Assembly (NCBI GenBank): GCA_949738465.1
Contig: CATJBQ010000121.1
Span: 1 to 53,607 of the forward strand
Direction of reading: 5' to 3'
DNA length: 53,607 bases
Source of the DNA: an uncultured Lachnospiraceae bacterium
GTDB lineage: Bacteria > Bacillota > Clostridia > Lachnospirales > Lachnospiraceae
In this document: positions 1 through 8,427 of the stretch, one piece after another
Layout: each line of letters starts with the position of its first letter
Numbering within the stretch: position 1 is the stretch's first letter
The notes under the pieces: generated by a model
Seen by the model: only the letters and a program-made list of their open reading frames with translations
What the model was told of the DNA's origin: nothing
The model's database searches: none
Made by a program: the position numbers and the translations under genes

Positions 1-1179
1 ACGGTCCTTTTGATCGACGAGTACGACGTTCCCTTAGAAAATGCTTATTTCCGTGGATTTTATGAGGAAATGGTGGATTTCATCCGCGCTCTGTTTGAAT
101 CCGCACTGAAGACCAATGAGTGCTTACAGTTTGCGGTGATCACCGGGTGCCTTAGGATTTCCAGGGAGAGTATTTTTACAGGATTGAACCATCTGAATAT
201 TATTTCTGTACTGGATAAAAACTATAGCGAGCATTTCGGCTTTACGGAAGCAGAGGTAAGAAAGCTGATGGAGGATTACGGGGTCGAAAGCCGTTTTGCC
301 ACCATGCGGGAATGGTACGACGGGTATCGCTTTGGAGATACAGGGGTGTATAACCCGTGGAGCGTGATCAAATTTCTGTATGACCTGCGGGCGGACCTTC
401 AGGCATTCCCACGTCCCTACTGGATCAACACCAGCTCCAATGATATCATCAAGGACCTGATCATCCGGGCGGACCAGAGGACGAAGGAGCAGATCGAGGC
501 GCTCCTTCGGGACGAGATCCTGGACATCCAGGTGCATGAGGAAGTGACCTATGAGGACATGCACAGCAGCGGGGAGAATCTGTGGAACTTCCTCTATTTT
601 ACCGGATATCTCACCAAGGAGAGCGAATATTTTGAAGAATCCGCCATCCACCTTAAGGCCCGGATCCCCAACACGGAGGTGAAGACGATCTACCAGACCA
701 CCATCAGGAACTGGATGAAGGACAGGATCGAAAAAGCAGATTTCCGGGATCTGTACCGTGCCATGGAGGAGGGAGATGCGGCGCGTATGGGGGACATCCT
801 TTCCGGGCAGCTGTTTGGGACGATCAGCTTTTATGACAGCGCAGAAAACTTTTATCATGGATTTTTAGCGGGGGTTTTGAGCCAGAGCGAGAATTACCTG
901 GTGAAGTCCAACCGGGAGAGCGGCAACGGGCGGTCGGATCTGATGGTGAAAAGCCCGTCCCTGCGGGGAAGAGCCTTTGTGGTGGAGGTGAAGGTGTCGG
1001 ATTCCATTGACGACCTGGAGGATGCTGCCAAGAGGGCGCTTGGGCAGATCTATGCGAAGAAATACGCAGAGGAGCTGCGCACAGAGGGGTATAAGAGGAT
1101 TGACTGCTTTGGGGTTGCCTTTTACCGGAAGGATTGCGAGGTGCGGTTTGGCGGAGGAGACAAGCCTGCTTTCGCCTGA
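1..1179 (+). CDS. AAA-ATPase-like / PD-(D/E)XK nuclease superfamily protein (5' truncated by window)
   Basis: The reading frame is open from base 1 (first residues [11 protein letters not shown]), so the true start lies upstream. The LLIDEYD stretch is the Walker B-type motif of the AAA-ATPase-like family (PF09820 type). The C-terminal third carries a PD-(D/E)XK-like nuclease signature (PF08011/DUF1703 type): SDLMVKS, then VVEVKV about 15 residues later, then a Q in GQIYAKKY. These proteins are common multicopy accessory genes in Lachnospiraceae and Bacteroidetes; their function is unknown, and a defence or mobile-element role is only suspected. The stop codon lies inside the first unit of a 32-bp tandem repeat, and a decayed copy of the 3' end occurs again at 2649-2702. 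The family call is fairly sure; no substrate can be named. Confidence 0.85.
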   Translation, partial: TVLLIDEYDVPLENAYFRGFYEEMVDFIRALFESALKTNECLQFAVITGCLRISRESIFTGLNHLNIISVLDKNYSEHFGFTEAEVRKLMEDYGVESRFATMREWYDGYRFGDTGVYNPWSVIKFLYDLRADLQAFPRPYWINTSSNDIIKDLIIRADQRTKEQIEALLRDEILDIQVHEEVTYEDMHSSGENLWNFLYFTGYLTKESEYFEESAIHLKARIPNTEVKTIYQTTIRNWMKDRIEKADFRDLYRAMEEGDAARMGDILSGQLFGTISFYDSAENFYHGFLAGVLSQSENYLVKSNRESGNGRSDLMVKSPSLRGRAFVVEVKVSDSIDDLEDAAKRALGQIYAKKYAEELRTEGYKRIDCFGVAFYRKDCEVRFGGGDKPAFA

Positions 1180-1292
1180 AAAATGTATGATTCTATTGAA
1201 ATACCACCTGAAAAATGTGTTGTACCATTGAAATACCACCTGAAAAGTGTATTGTACCGTTGAAATACCACCTGAAAAGTGTTATATTGAAA
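1175..1292 (+). repeat. 32-bp tandem repeat, about 3.7 copies
   Basis: Units start at 1175, 1207, 1239 and 1271 (the last is partial), each exactly 32 bp long. The shared core is CCTGAAAARTGT followed by TTGAAATACCA. The array starts at the stop codon of the upstream gene and ends at the promoter of the next one. Units differ by a few substitutions only, so expansion looks recent. Confidence 0.9.
1260..1288 (+). promoter_or_regulatory. Candidate sigma-A promoter built from the last repeat unit
   Basis: TTGAAA at 1260-1265 and TATATT at 1283-1288 are separated by 17 nt. The -35 box is supplied by the conserved repeat core. Because the core is repeated, a -35-like TTGAAA also occurs at 1196-1201 and 1228-1233, but only the last copy has a good -10. 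Confidence 0.6.
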
Positions 1293-1332
1293 AAAAGAAG
1301 GGCAGAACCGCCGTCAGGAAATGAGGTGTGGT

Positions 1333-2637
1333 ATGGAACGATCATTGATGGACCAGCTTTGCAGATGGAAAGACAAGAAAAATCGCAAGCCGCTTCTGAT
1401 CCGCGGAGCAAGGCAGGTTGGAAAAACCTGGATCATGAAGGAATTTGGCAGGAGATATTTTGAACAGGTGGTCTATATCAGCTTTGACAATAATGAGCAT
1501 ATGAAAAATGTGTTTGAAATGGATTATGACATTCCGCGGATCATTTCCGCGTTGAAGCTGGAGAGCAAAAGCAGGATCGAGCCGGAACGTACCCTTCTGA
1601 TCTTTGACGAGATCCAGGAGGTTCCAAGGGCTTTGACCTGTCTGAAATATTTTTGTGAAAATGCGCCGGAGTATGCCATCGTTGCGGCAGGCTCTCTGCT
1701 GGGCGTGGCAATGCACGCAGGAACCTCGTTTCCCGTGGGGAAGGTGGAGTTTTTGAACCTGTATCCCATGGATTTTCAGGAATTTTTGACTGCTGTCGGG
1801 GAATCGCAGCTGGCAGAGCTTCTGGATCAGGAAGAATATGAGCTGATGAATGTCTTTGCGGGGAAATATGTGGAGTGGCTGCGAAAATATTATTCGATCG
1901 GTGGGATGCCGGAGGTCGTGAAGACATTTTTGGATACGGATGATCTTTATGAGGTGCGGAGCGTACAGAAGGGGCTGCTGACCTACTACGAAAATGATTT
2001 TTCCAAGTATGCGCCCATTGAAACGGTTCCCCGGATCCGTATGGTGTGGGATTCCATCCCAATGCAGCTGGCCAGGGAAAATAAGAAATTTATCTATGGG
2101 GCAATCCGGGAAGGCGCCAGGGCGAAGGAGTTCGAGCTGGCCATTCAATGGCTTTTGGACTGTGGCCTGGTCCATAAGGGATACCGGGTGAGCAAGCCGT
2201 ATATGCCGCTGGCAGCCTATATGGAAATGAGCATTTTTAAGCTGTATTTTCTGGATGTCGGCCTGCTGGCGGCCAGATGTGACCTGGACCCGCAGACGCT
2301 GCTGGAGGGGAATCAGATCTTTACGGAATTCAAGGGCGCTCTGACGGAGCAGTTTGTGGCGCAGCAGCTGGCGGCGTTCGGGATGGAGCTGTATTATCAT
2401 GCCACGCCGAATTCTACGGGGGAGATCGATTTTGTGGTGCAGCGTAAGGATCAGGTGATACCGGTGGAGGTCAAGGCGGAGGAGAATCTTCGGGCAAAAA
2501 GCCTGAAATGCTATTGTGAGAAGTATCAGCCCCGAACTGCAGTCCGTTCGTCCATGTCTGGGTATCGGGAGCAGGAATGGCTGGTGAATGTGCCGTTGTA
2601 TGTGCTGGTCAATTACTTGAGGAATCTGAAATCTTAA
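1333..2637 (+). CDS. AAA family ATPase with DUF4143 C-terminal domain
   Basis: A 434-residue protein of the AAA_14/DUF4143 family. Walker A is GARQVGKT at residues 25-32 and Walker B is LLIFDE with D92-E93. The C-terminal part has a restriction-nuclease-like core (GEIDFVV, then PVEVKA), as is usual for DUF4143. The ATG at 1333 is preferred over the ATG at 1321: GAGGTG lies just upstream at 1324-1329, and the resulting N-terminus (MERSLMDQLCRWK) is the usual one for the family. The promoter is in the last 32-bp repeat and a strong terminator follows at 2698. The physiological role of the family is unknown. The gene sits between a full copy and a 3' remnant of the preceding nuclease-like gene, which suggests it arrived by insertion or recombination. 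Confidence 0.88.
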   Translation: MERSLMDQLCRWKDKKNRKPLLIRGARQVGKTWIMKEFGRRYFEQVVYISFDNNEHMKNVFEMDYDIPRIISALKLESKSRIEPERTLLIFDEIQEVPRALTCLKYFCENAPEYAIVAAGSLLGVAMHAGTSFPVGKVEFLNLYPMDFQEFLTAVGESQLAELLDQEEYELMNVFAGKYVEWLRKYYSIGGMPEVVKTFLDTDDLYEVRSVQKGLLTYYENDFSKYAPIETVPRIRMVWDSIPMQLARENKKFIYGAIREGARAKEFELAIQWLLDCGLVHKGYRVSKPYMPLAAYMEMSIFKLYFLDVGLLAARCDLDPQTLLEGNQIFTEFKGALTEQFVAQQLAAFGMELYYHATPNSTGEIDFVVQRKDQVIPVEVKAEENLRAKSLKCYCEKYQPRTAVRSSMSGYREQEWLVNVPLYVLVNYLRNLKS

Positions 2638-2645
2638 ATAGGAGG

Positions 2646-2702
2646 GACTTTTACCGGAAGGATTGTGAGGTTCGGGGGATCATAACCGTTGAAGCAGAAT
2701 AA
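2646..2702 (+). pseudogene. 3' remnant of the upstream AAA-ATPase/nuclease-like gene
   Basis: Bases 2648-2675 match 1119-1146 at 26 of 28 positions, encoding FYRKDCEVR in the same register. The frame continues through a short unrelated tail to TAA at 2700-2702. No start codon or upstream portion is present, so this is a relic of a duplicated copy. It begins within about 10 bases of the DUF4143 gene stop. Confidence 0.75.
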
Positions 2703-2735
2703 GAGGTGTGACAAATGTCACACCTCTTATTTTTC
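2698..2735. terminator. Strong intrinsic terminator between convergent genes
   Basis: A nearly perfect hairpin: AAGAGGTGTGACA pairs with TGTCACACCTCTT, with a 16-bp stem at 2698-2713/2716-2731 and a very short loop. TTTTT follows on the plus strand. The inositol dehydrogenase gene converges from the other side, so the hairpin may act in both directions, although the minus-strand U-tract is weaker. Confidence 0.85.
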
Positions 2736-2765
2736 AGCCTCAAAACAGTCCACGGTAGATTCCTT

Positions 2766-3779
2766 TTAATAGTCAATTTCAGAAATCATCACCGGACGAT
2801 GCTCCATTAGGGATCTTTGTGCAGCCTTGGCGATCAATACCGGCTGAAGCCCGTCATTGATATTGACAGGGACTTCAGTGTCTTTTACGATCGCCTGTAC
2901 AAAGAGAGATATCTCCCTGGAGAAGGAGGCCATATAACGTTCCAGAAAGAAGTACAGGGGTTTTTCACCAGTGATACCCTCCACGGTGCTGATCACGGCA
3001 GAGGATGCCGAGTCATTGGCGATGGAGACCTGTCCCTTAGAGCCGAATACCTCGGCGCGCTGGTCATAACCATAGGCGGCCCGGCGGGAGTTGTCAATGA
3101 CGGCCAGAGCGCCATTGGCAAGCTTTAAGGTAATGATGGCAGTGTCAATATCCCCAATGTCTCTGAGTGCAGGTTCCACCAGGGCAGCTCCATAGGCGGA
3201 AACCTCCACCACATCACTGCCGGTTAAATATCGGGCCATATCAAAATCATGGATGGTCATATCCAGAAACAGACCGCCGGAAACCCTGGCATATTCCAGG
3301 GGAGGAGCATCCGGGTCTCTGGAGGTGATCTTTACAATATGAATGTCGCCAATCTTACCGGCATCTATGGCAGATCTTACAGCCTCAAAGTTGTGGTCAA
3401 AGCGGCGGTTAAAGCCCACCTGAAACTTTACATCAGAGTGAGACAGGGCATTGGCGGTCTCCCTGATCTTACTTAAACTCTGAGAAACAGGCTTTTCGCA
3501 GAAGATATGCTTGTGCGCATGGATCGCCTCGATGGCGATATCTGCATGGGTGTCTGTGGAGGAGCAGATCAATACGGCGTCAATGGAAGCATCCTTTAAG
3601 ATTTCATGAAAATCCGTATACACCTCATCGATCCCCAAAGAACGTGCCCACTGTCTGCCCTCGTCTGTGAAGGAGGGATCAGCGATCGCTTTTACCCTTG
3701 CATCCTTTACGTGACAGGTAATGCTCTCTGCATGTACTCTGCCGATCCGCCCGGCTCCGATCATACCAATGTTAAGCAT
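2766..3779 (-). CDS. iolG: Inositol 2-dehydrogenase (Gfo/Idh/MocA family)
   Basis: A 337-residue cytoplasmic NAD-dependent oxidoreductase. It has an N-terminal Rossmann motif GMIGAGRIG, the family CEKPVS motif with its catalytic Lys, QVGFNRRFDHNF, and the D-x-x-x-H type DMTIHDFD segment expected of IolG-like enzymes. The expected reaction is oxidation of myo-inositol to scyllo-inosose, the first step of the pathway. The frame is open further upstream, but the start at 3779 (MLNIGMIGAG) follows an AAAGGGA ribosome-binding site and puts the Rossmann fold at the N-terminus. The gene diverges from the DeoR-type regulator and iolC. It appears intact, unlike iolB, iolD and iolE nearby. A related scyllo-inositol or sugar dehydrogenase role cannot be excluded. 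Confidence 0.85.
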   Translation of the reverse strand: MLNIGMIGAGRIGRVHAESITCHVKDARVKAIADPSFTDEGRQWARSLGIDEVYTDFHEILKDASIDAVLICSSTDTHADIAIEAIHAHKHIFCEKPVSQSLSKIRETANALSHSDVKFQVGFNRRFDHNFEAVRSAIDAGKIGDIHIVKITSRDPDAPPLEYARVSGGLFLDMTIHDFDMARYLTGSDVVEVSAYGAALVEPALRDIGDIDTAIITLKLANGALAVIDNSRRAAYGYDQRAEVFGSKGQVSIANDSASSAVISTVEGITGEKPLYFFLERYMASFSREISLFVQAIVKDTEVPVNINDGLQPVLIAKAAQRSLMEHRPVMISEIDY

Positions 3780-3822
3780 AGAATCAATCCCTTTCTTTTG
3801 ATTATTTTTAAGTCTTTCCTGC

Positions 3823-3851
3823 ATTGTACCATGAAAGATCAAATATATCAA
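3823..3851 (-). promoter_or_regulatory. Promoter of iolG
   Basis: On the minus strand, TTGATA (3851-3846) and TACAAT (3828-3823) are 17 nt apart, about 45 bases before the iolG start codon. This is a near-consensus sigma-A promoter. Confidence 0.7.
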
Positions 3852-3913
3852 TAAGTTACCAATAAATTACTAAAAATTTAATAATAAAATACGATAAAAA
3901 TACAAATAAATGC

Positions 3914-3941
3914 TTGAAATTTCATATAAATATGATAAAAT
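3914..3941 (+). promoter_or_regulatory. Promoter of the DeoR regulator/iolC with a nested palindromic operator
   Basis: TTGAAA at 3914-3919 and TAAAAT at 3936-3941 have a 16-nt spacer. The spacer contains the perfect palindrome TCATATAAATATGA (3922-3935), lying exactly between the two boxes. A repressor bound there would block RNA polymerase, so autorepression by the DeoR-family protein encoded just downstream is the simplest reading. Confidence 0.6.
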
Positions 3942-3979
3942 AATACATAACATTCAAAATAGAAAAGGAGGTTCACAAA

Positions 3980-4753
3980 GTGGGTCTGAAATCTTTTCGA
4001 TTACAGGAAATGGAGCAGTACATCCTGGAGCATGGAATGGTATCAATGGAGGAGCTGAAGGAAGCCTTTCAAATATCCATGAATACGGTACGGCTGGATG
4101 TGGCACAGCTGGCCAGCAAGGGGACAGTACGAAAGGTATATGGCGGCGTCTGCAGCACCAGGAGCAGTCTGGAGCCCTTTCATGAACGGGAGACGAAGAA
4201 TATTTCCGGAAAACGGGCAGTGGGAAAGGCCGCTGCAGCGCTGGTAAAGGACGGGGATATTATCTATATTGACTCTGGCACGACAACCATGTATTTGATG
4301 GAATATCTGGGAGAAAGGAAAAATGTTACGGTTTTGACGAATAATCTGAATGCGATCAACCGGGCGCTTCCCTATCCGGATCTGAATATCATCAGTTTGC
4401 CGGGAGTACTGGAGCGAAAGACGAATTCTTTTGTTTCAACAGATACGGTCAAGACCTTGGAAAAATATAATATCAACAAGGCGTTCATGGCATCCTCCGG
4501 CATTTTGGAAAATGGGACCATAACCAATTCCCTGCCTCTGGAATTTGAGATAAAAAAAGCCGCCATTGCAAAGAGTGAGGAGGTTTATCTGATGATCGAC
4601 GCCGGGAAATACGGAAAAAGCGCTTTGCTGACCTATGCGGTAATGGAAGATCTGACTGGGATCATCGTGGACAGCGGCGTGGGGAAGGGACTTATGGAAT
4701 TATGCAGCAGGAGCAGCGTTGAGCTGTTTATCGCCGATGTGGCAGAAGAATAA
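3980..4753 (+). CDS. DeoR family transcriptional repressor of the inositol locus
   Basis: A 257-residue DeoR/GlpR-type regulator. The N-terminal winged helix-turn-helix spans about residues 8-60 (NTVRLDVAQLASKG, then VRKVYGGV). The C-terminal sugar-phosphate sensor domain carries the usual DSGTTT phosphate-binding loop. It starts with GTG at 3980, eight bases after AAGGAGG. It is followed after 22 bases by iolC and diverges from iolG, so it most likely plays the part of IolR, which in Bacillus responds to 2-deoxy-5-keto-gluconate 6-phosphate. The ligand is inferred from context only. Confidence 0.85.
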   Translation: MGLKSFRLQEMEQYILEHGMVSMEELKEAFQISMNTVRLDVAQLASKGTVRKVYGGVCSTRSSLEPFHERETKNISGKRAVGKAAAALVKDGDIIYIDSGTTTMYLMEYLGERKNVTVLTNNLNAINRALPYPDLNIISLPGVLERKTNSFVSTDTVKTLEKYNINKAFMASSGILENGTITNSLPLEFEIKKAAIAKSEEVYLMIDAGKYGKSALLTYAVMEDLTGIIVDSGVGKGLMELCSRSSVELFIADVAEE

Positions 4754-4775
4754 GACCAAAATGAGAAGCAGGTAA

Positions 4776-5789
4776 ATGGGATACATAACAGTAAAAAATG
4801 AACGGGAACTGGATATGATCTTACTTGGAAGAGTGACCATAGATTTTAATCCGGTGGATTATTATAAGCCTCTTTCGGAGAGCATAACCTTTAAAAAATA
4901 CCTGGGAGGCTCTCCGGCCAATATCGCAGTGGGAATGGCGCGGTTGGGCAAGAAGATCGGTTTTATCGGGAAAGTATCGGATGATCCGTTTGGAGATTTC
5001 GTGACGGGGTATTTTGAAAAAGAAGGGATTGATATCAGCCATATTTCAAGATGCCGGAAGGGGGAGAAGCTGGGCCTGACCTTTACAGAGATCTTAAGCG
5101 AGACGGCCAGCAGCATTTTAATGTACCGGGATCAGATCGCGGATCTTAAGCTTCATGTAGATGACGTGGAGGAAGAATACATTAAGAGGAGCAAGGCGCT
5201 TCTGATCTCAGGGACAGCGCTGGCCCAGAGCCCTTCCCGGGAGGCGGCCTTAAAGGCAGCGATTCTGGCAAAGAAGAATCATACGCGGATCATTTATGAT
5301 ATCGACTATCGCCCCTACAATTGGAAGGATCAGGACGAGATGTCGGTATATTCTTCCATGATCGCGCAAAACAGCGATATTATCCTGGGTTCCAGAGAAG
5401 AATTTGATCGGACGGAGCGCTTGATCGGGACAGACGGAACAGATGAACAGACTGCCGGATACTGGCATGGACAGGGAGCCAGGATCGTGGTGATCAAGCA
5501 TGGCAAGGAGGGATCTTCTGCCTATACCCAGGATGGGCATCATTACAGCGTCAAGCCCTTTCCGGTAAAAATGCTCAAATCCTTCGGCGGCGATAGCTAC
5601 GCGGCAGCATTTTTATATGGGATACTGGAGGGCTGGGAAATGGACGAGTGCCTGGAGTTTGGCAGTGCCTCCGCAGCCTTGCTGGTGGCCAGTCATGGCT
5701 GTTCGGAGGATATGCCCTCGGCAGAAAAAATAAAGGCCTTTATTTTGGAGTGTAAGGAAAAATATGGAGAAATACTTACCAGTATCTAG
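4776..5789 (+). CDS. iolC: 5-dehydro-2-deoxygluconokinase, possibly catalytically impaired
   Basis: A 337-residue PfkB-family sugar kinase of the inositol pathway, which phosphorylates 5-dehydro-2-deoxy-D-gluconate. The N-terminal segment ILLGRVTIDFNPVDYY and the substrate-binding LGGSPANIAVGMARLG are characteristic of IolC. At the C-terminal PfkB signature, where the family has FGAGDSYA, this protein reads KSFGGDSYAAAF: one residue of the G-A-G-D anion hole is missing (around 5577-5600). A one-codon in-frame loss would fit the small deletions in iolB, iolD and iolE that follow. The rest of the frame is open and of normal length. The family call is sure; activity is doubtful. Confidence 0.88.
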   Translation: MGYITVKNERELDMILLGRVTIDFNPVDYYKPLSESITFKKYLGGSPANIAVGMARLGKKIGFIGKVSDDPFGDFVTGYFEKEGIDISHISRCRKGEKLGLTFTEILSETASSILMYRDQIADLKLHVDDVEEEYIKRSKALLISGTALAQSPSREAALKAAILAKKNHTRIIYDIDYRPYNWKDQDEMSVYSSMIAQNSDIILGSREEFDRTERLIGTDGTDEQTAGYWHGQGARIVVIKHGKEGSSAYTQDGHHYSVKPFPVKMLKSFGGDSYAAAFLYGILEGWEMDECLEFGSASAALLVASHGCSEDMPSAEKIKAFILECKEKYGEILTSI

Positions 5790-5804
5790 CAGGGAGGAGA
5801 GAAA

Positions 5805-5997
5805 ATGTTCGAATATTTATCATTTGACAGTCGGGGGAGAAAAACGATTGCCTGTATGGGGCAAATGAAGGAAGATATGCAGATGGATATAGCGGTGTAC
5901 CGCCTACAGCCTGGCTAGATTTTTGAGATCCTGGAGGAAGAAAAGGAGGCTGCGGTTCTTTTGATGGAGGGAAGCATAGAGCTTCAGTGGGAGGATT
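5805..5997 (+). pseudogene. iolB: 5-deoxy-glucuronate isomerase, N-terminal fragment
   Basis: After a strong AGGGAGGAG site, an ATG at 5805 opens a frame (MFEYLSFDSRGRKTIACMG) that matches the N-terminus of IolB. It is interrupted by TAG at 5916-5918, where the family continues with QPGE, and resumes in frame with [20 protein letters not shown]. After about 64 codons the IolB sequence stops and runs directly into the N-terminus of IolD in another frame. About three quarters of iolB is missing, so this is a deletion-fused remnant. The junction lies near 5990-6000. Confidence 0.8.
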
Positions 5998-7548
5998 TCC
6001 AGGAAAGACGGTGGGCCAGGCCATCGTAAAATTTTTGGATCGCCAGTATGTTGCTTTGGACGGCCAGGAAGAAAAGTTTGTGGAAGGTGTATTTACTATT
6101 TTCGGGCATGGCATCGTCTGCGGCCTGGGCCAGGCGCTGGAAGAAAATCCTGGCACATTAAAGGTCTATCAGGGACGTAATGAGCAGGGGATGGACCATG
6201 CGGCAGCAGGCTTTGCAAAGCAGAGTAATCGGCGCAGGATTCTTGCATGTGTCTCATCCATCGGGCCGGGGGCGGCAAATATGGTGACGGCGGCAGCAGA
6301 TGCTACGACGAATAATATCCCGCTGCTGCTGTTTACCGGAGATACCTTTGCCACAAGACAGCCGGATCCGGTATTGCAGCAGATCGAGCAGTTCCATGAG
6401 GCTTCTGTTACGACCAGCGATGCCTTTCGTCCGGTCTGCTGATATTGGGACCGGATCCATCGTCCGGAGCAGGTGATGACAGCACTGCTAAATGCCATGC
6501 GTATCCTGACGGATCCGGAAAAGGCGGGCGGTGTGTGTATCATGCTGCCCCAGGATGTGCAGGGAGAAGCATTTGCCTATCCGGAATATTTTTTCCAAAA
6601 GCGCGTACACCGGATTCCGCGCCAGGTTCCCCAATCGGAGGAGATCGCACAGGCTGTGCAGATGATCCGGAAAAAGAAGCATCCCCTTGTGATCCTGGGG
6701 GGAGGGGTGCGGTATTCCGAGGCAAGAGAGCAGCTGGCAGAATTCTGTGAGACATTCCGGATTCCCTTTGCAGAGACACAGTCAGGAAAAAGCGTCCTTC
6801 CCTCCTCCCATCCGCTGAACCTGGGAGGGATTGGAGTGACCGGGAACAGTGCGGCCAATACAATCGCTGCAAAGGCAGATCTGGTGATCGGTGATGCGAA
6901 AGCGGCCTTTGAGCAATTGCAGGAGGAATTATTAAAGCAGCATTATCAGAGTACCTACACCACAGAAATCAAAGAGGCGAAGGAGCAGTGGCAGCGTGAA
7001 CTGGAGCGGCTCACCACTGCGGTATATGATGAGACGTACCGTTCCAATATCAGGGCCAAGGAGCCAGGGGTAGAACAAAAGTTTGTGGGGACGACGCCTT
7101 TCTGATGCTTCACTCAGAGCTGGCTACGGCCCTGCAGGAGAGAAAAAAGATCACCCTACTGCTTTTTGATAACTGCGGCTTTGGATGTATCTATAATTTA
7201 CAGATGGGGCAGGGAATGGGAAGTCCGGCCACCATGTTCCGTTACCGGCAGGAGTCCACGGGCAGGCAGGATGGGGCATTGATCCATACAGATTTTGCCA
7301 TGATCGGCCGGGGCTATGGTCTGACTACCTATCAGGCAAGAAACATGGAAGAATTAAGACAAGCCTTAAACAATGCGAAAAAGCAGGAAAATTCCGTGCT
7401 GATCGATATCAAGGCGCTGCCAAAATCCATGACAGACGGATACGGCTCCTGGTGGCATGTAGGGATCGGAAACAGTACCCACAATCCCAGGGTCCAGGCG
7501 GCGTATCGGGAGAAGCAGGAGCATCTGGAGAAGGCAAGAAAATATTAA
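5998..7548 (+). pseudogene. iolD: 3D-(3,5/4)-trihydroxycyclohexane-1,2-dione hydrolase, degraded
   Basis: The frame begins in [14 protein letters not shown] and continues with typical IolD segments ([34 protein letters not shown]). It carries a TGA at 6440-6442, where the family has the Arg of PVCRYWDRI, consistent with CGA to TGA. The same frame continues to 7105 with segments such as [19 protein letters not shown] stretch is missing after KADLVIG (near 6890), and a second deletion with frameshift near 7085 removes most of the start of the TPP-binding domain. Sequence resumes at [13 protein letters not shown] and FDNCGFGCIYNLQMG up to 7548. About 517 codons remain of roughly 640. A TPP-dependent hydrolase cannot be made from this. 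Confidence 0.88.
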
Positions 7549-7569
7549 GGTATAAGGAGAAGCGAATAT

Positions 7570-8368
7570 ATGTTCGATAAAGACAAGATCAAGCTGGGGA
7601 TCGCTCCCATCGGCTGGACCAACGACGATATGCCGGATCTGGGCAGAGAAAATACCTTTGAACAGTGTATCAGCGAGATGGCCCTGGCAGGGTTTGCAGA
7701 CTTTTTAGTCATAAGACCATACGAGGAAGTAGAAAAAGAATTTAAGGCAGAGTTAGAGTATCTGGCGATTTTGGGAGCGGACCGGATCAATGTATCGGAG
7801 CAGAGTTATTCCGTGCAGGGAAAGGAAGAACTGTCTGTTTTTGATCATAAGGTTCATTTTACGGAGGAGGAGTGGGAGAAGCTGTGTCGGGGGCTGAACC
7901 GGCTTGGCCAGGTGGCTGCAAAAAGGGGCCTTCGGCTATGCTACCATCACCATATGGGCACCGGCGTCCAGACCATTAGCGAGACAGAGAGGCTGCTTGA
8001 GCATACGAATCCGGCCTGTGTATATCTTTGCTATGACACCGGACACTTTGCATTTTCCGGGGAGAATCCGGTCCACATTCAAAAAATATCCTAAGCGGAT
8101 CGGACATGTACATTTAAAGGATATCCGTATGGCTGTGGCCGGAAGGGCGGCCTGGGAAAGCTGGTCCTTTCTAAAGTCCGTGCGGGAAGGCGTGTTTACT
8201 GTGCCGGGGGATGGAGATATAAATTTTGATGCAGTATTCGGGCAACTGGAGCGAGCGGGGTATGAAGGATGGCTTTTAGTGGAGGCAGAGCAGGATCCTG
8301 CCAGGGCGGACCCGCTTCGCTATGCAAAGCTGGCCCGCAGTTTTATAGCAGAAAAGACCGGTCTGTAG
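7570..8368 (+). pseudogene. iolE: Inosose dehydratase, frameshifted
   Basis: An ATG at 7570, ten bases after AAGGAGA, opens MFDKDKIKLGIAPIGWTNDD, the standard IolE N-terminus. Near 7690-7710, ALAGF joins directly to FLVIRPYEEV, which skips about 30 residues normally present, so an in-frame deletion is likely. The frame then runs through CYHHHMGTGVQT and CYDTGHFAFSG to a premature TAA at 8092-8094. A single-base shift around 8075-8086, beside a run of six A, restores FKKYPKRIGHVHLKDIR and FTVPGDGDINFD in another frame to TAG at 8366-8368. The metal ligands and C-terminal barrel are therefore split. The enzyme would dehydrate scyllo-inosose if intact. Confidence 0.87.
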
Positions 8369-8427
8369 TCTGCAAAATGCCGATGAAAAAGCCTTTCACA
8401 GTCACAGGCTGTATGGGCCGTCTGAAA

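Noticed and set aside
1175-1292. Short regularly spaced repeats as a CRISPR array
   Set aside because: The 32-bp units abut each other with no unique spacers, and there are no cas genes; this is an ordinary tandem repeat.
1342-2400. 352-codon minus-strand frame opposite the DUF4143 gene
   Set aside because: It is antisense to a well-supported ATPase and has His/Gln-rich nonsense composition.
5987-7548. Three separate small iolD-like genes as functional proteins
   Set aside because: The pieces are consecutive parts of one IolD with missing segments, a nonsense codon and a frame change; none forms a complete enzyme.
8369-8427. Terminator between the convergent iolE remnant and response regulator gene
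   Set aside because: Only a 5-bp AGCCT/AGGCT stem with an 11-nt loop and no U-tract was found, too weak to call.
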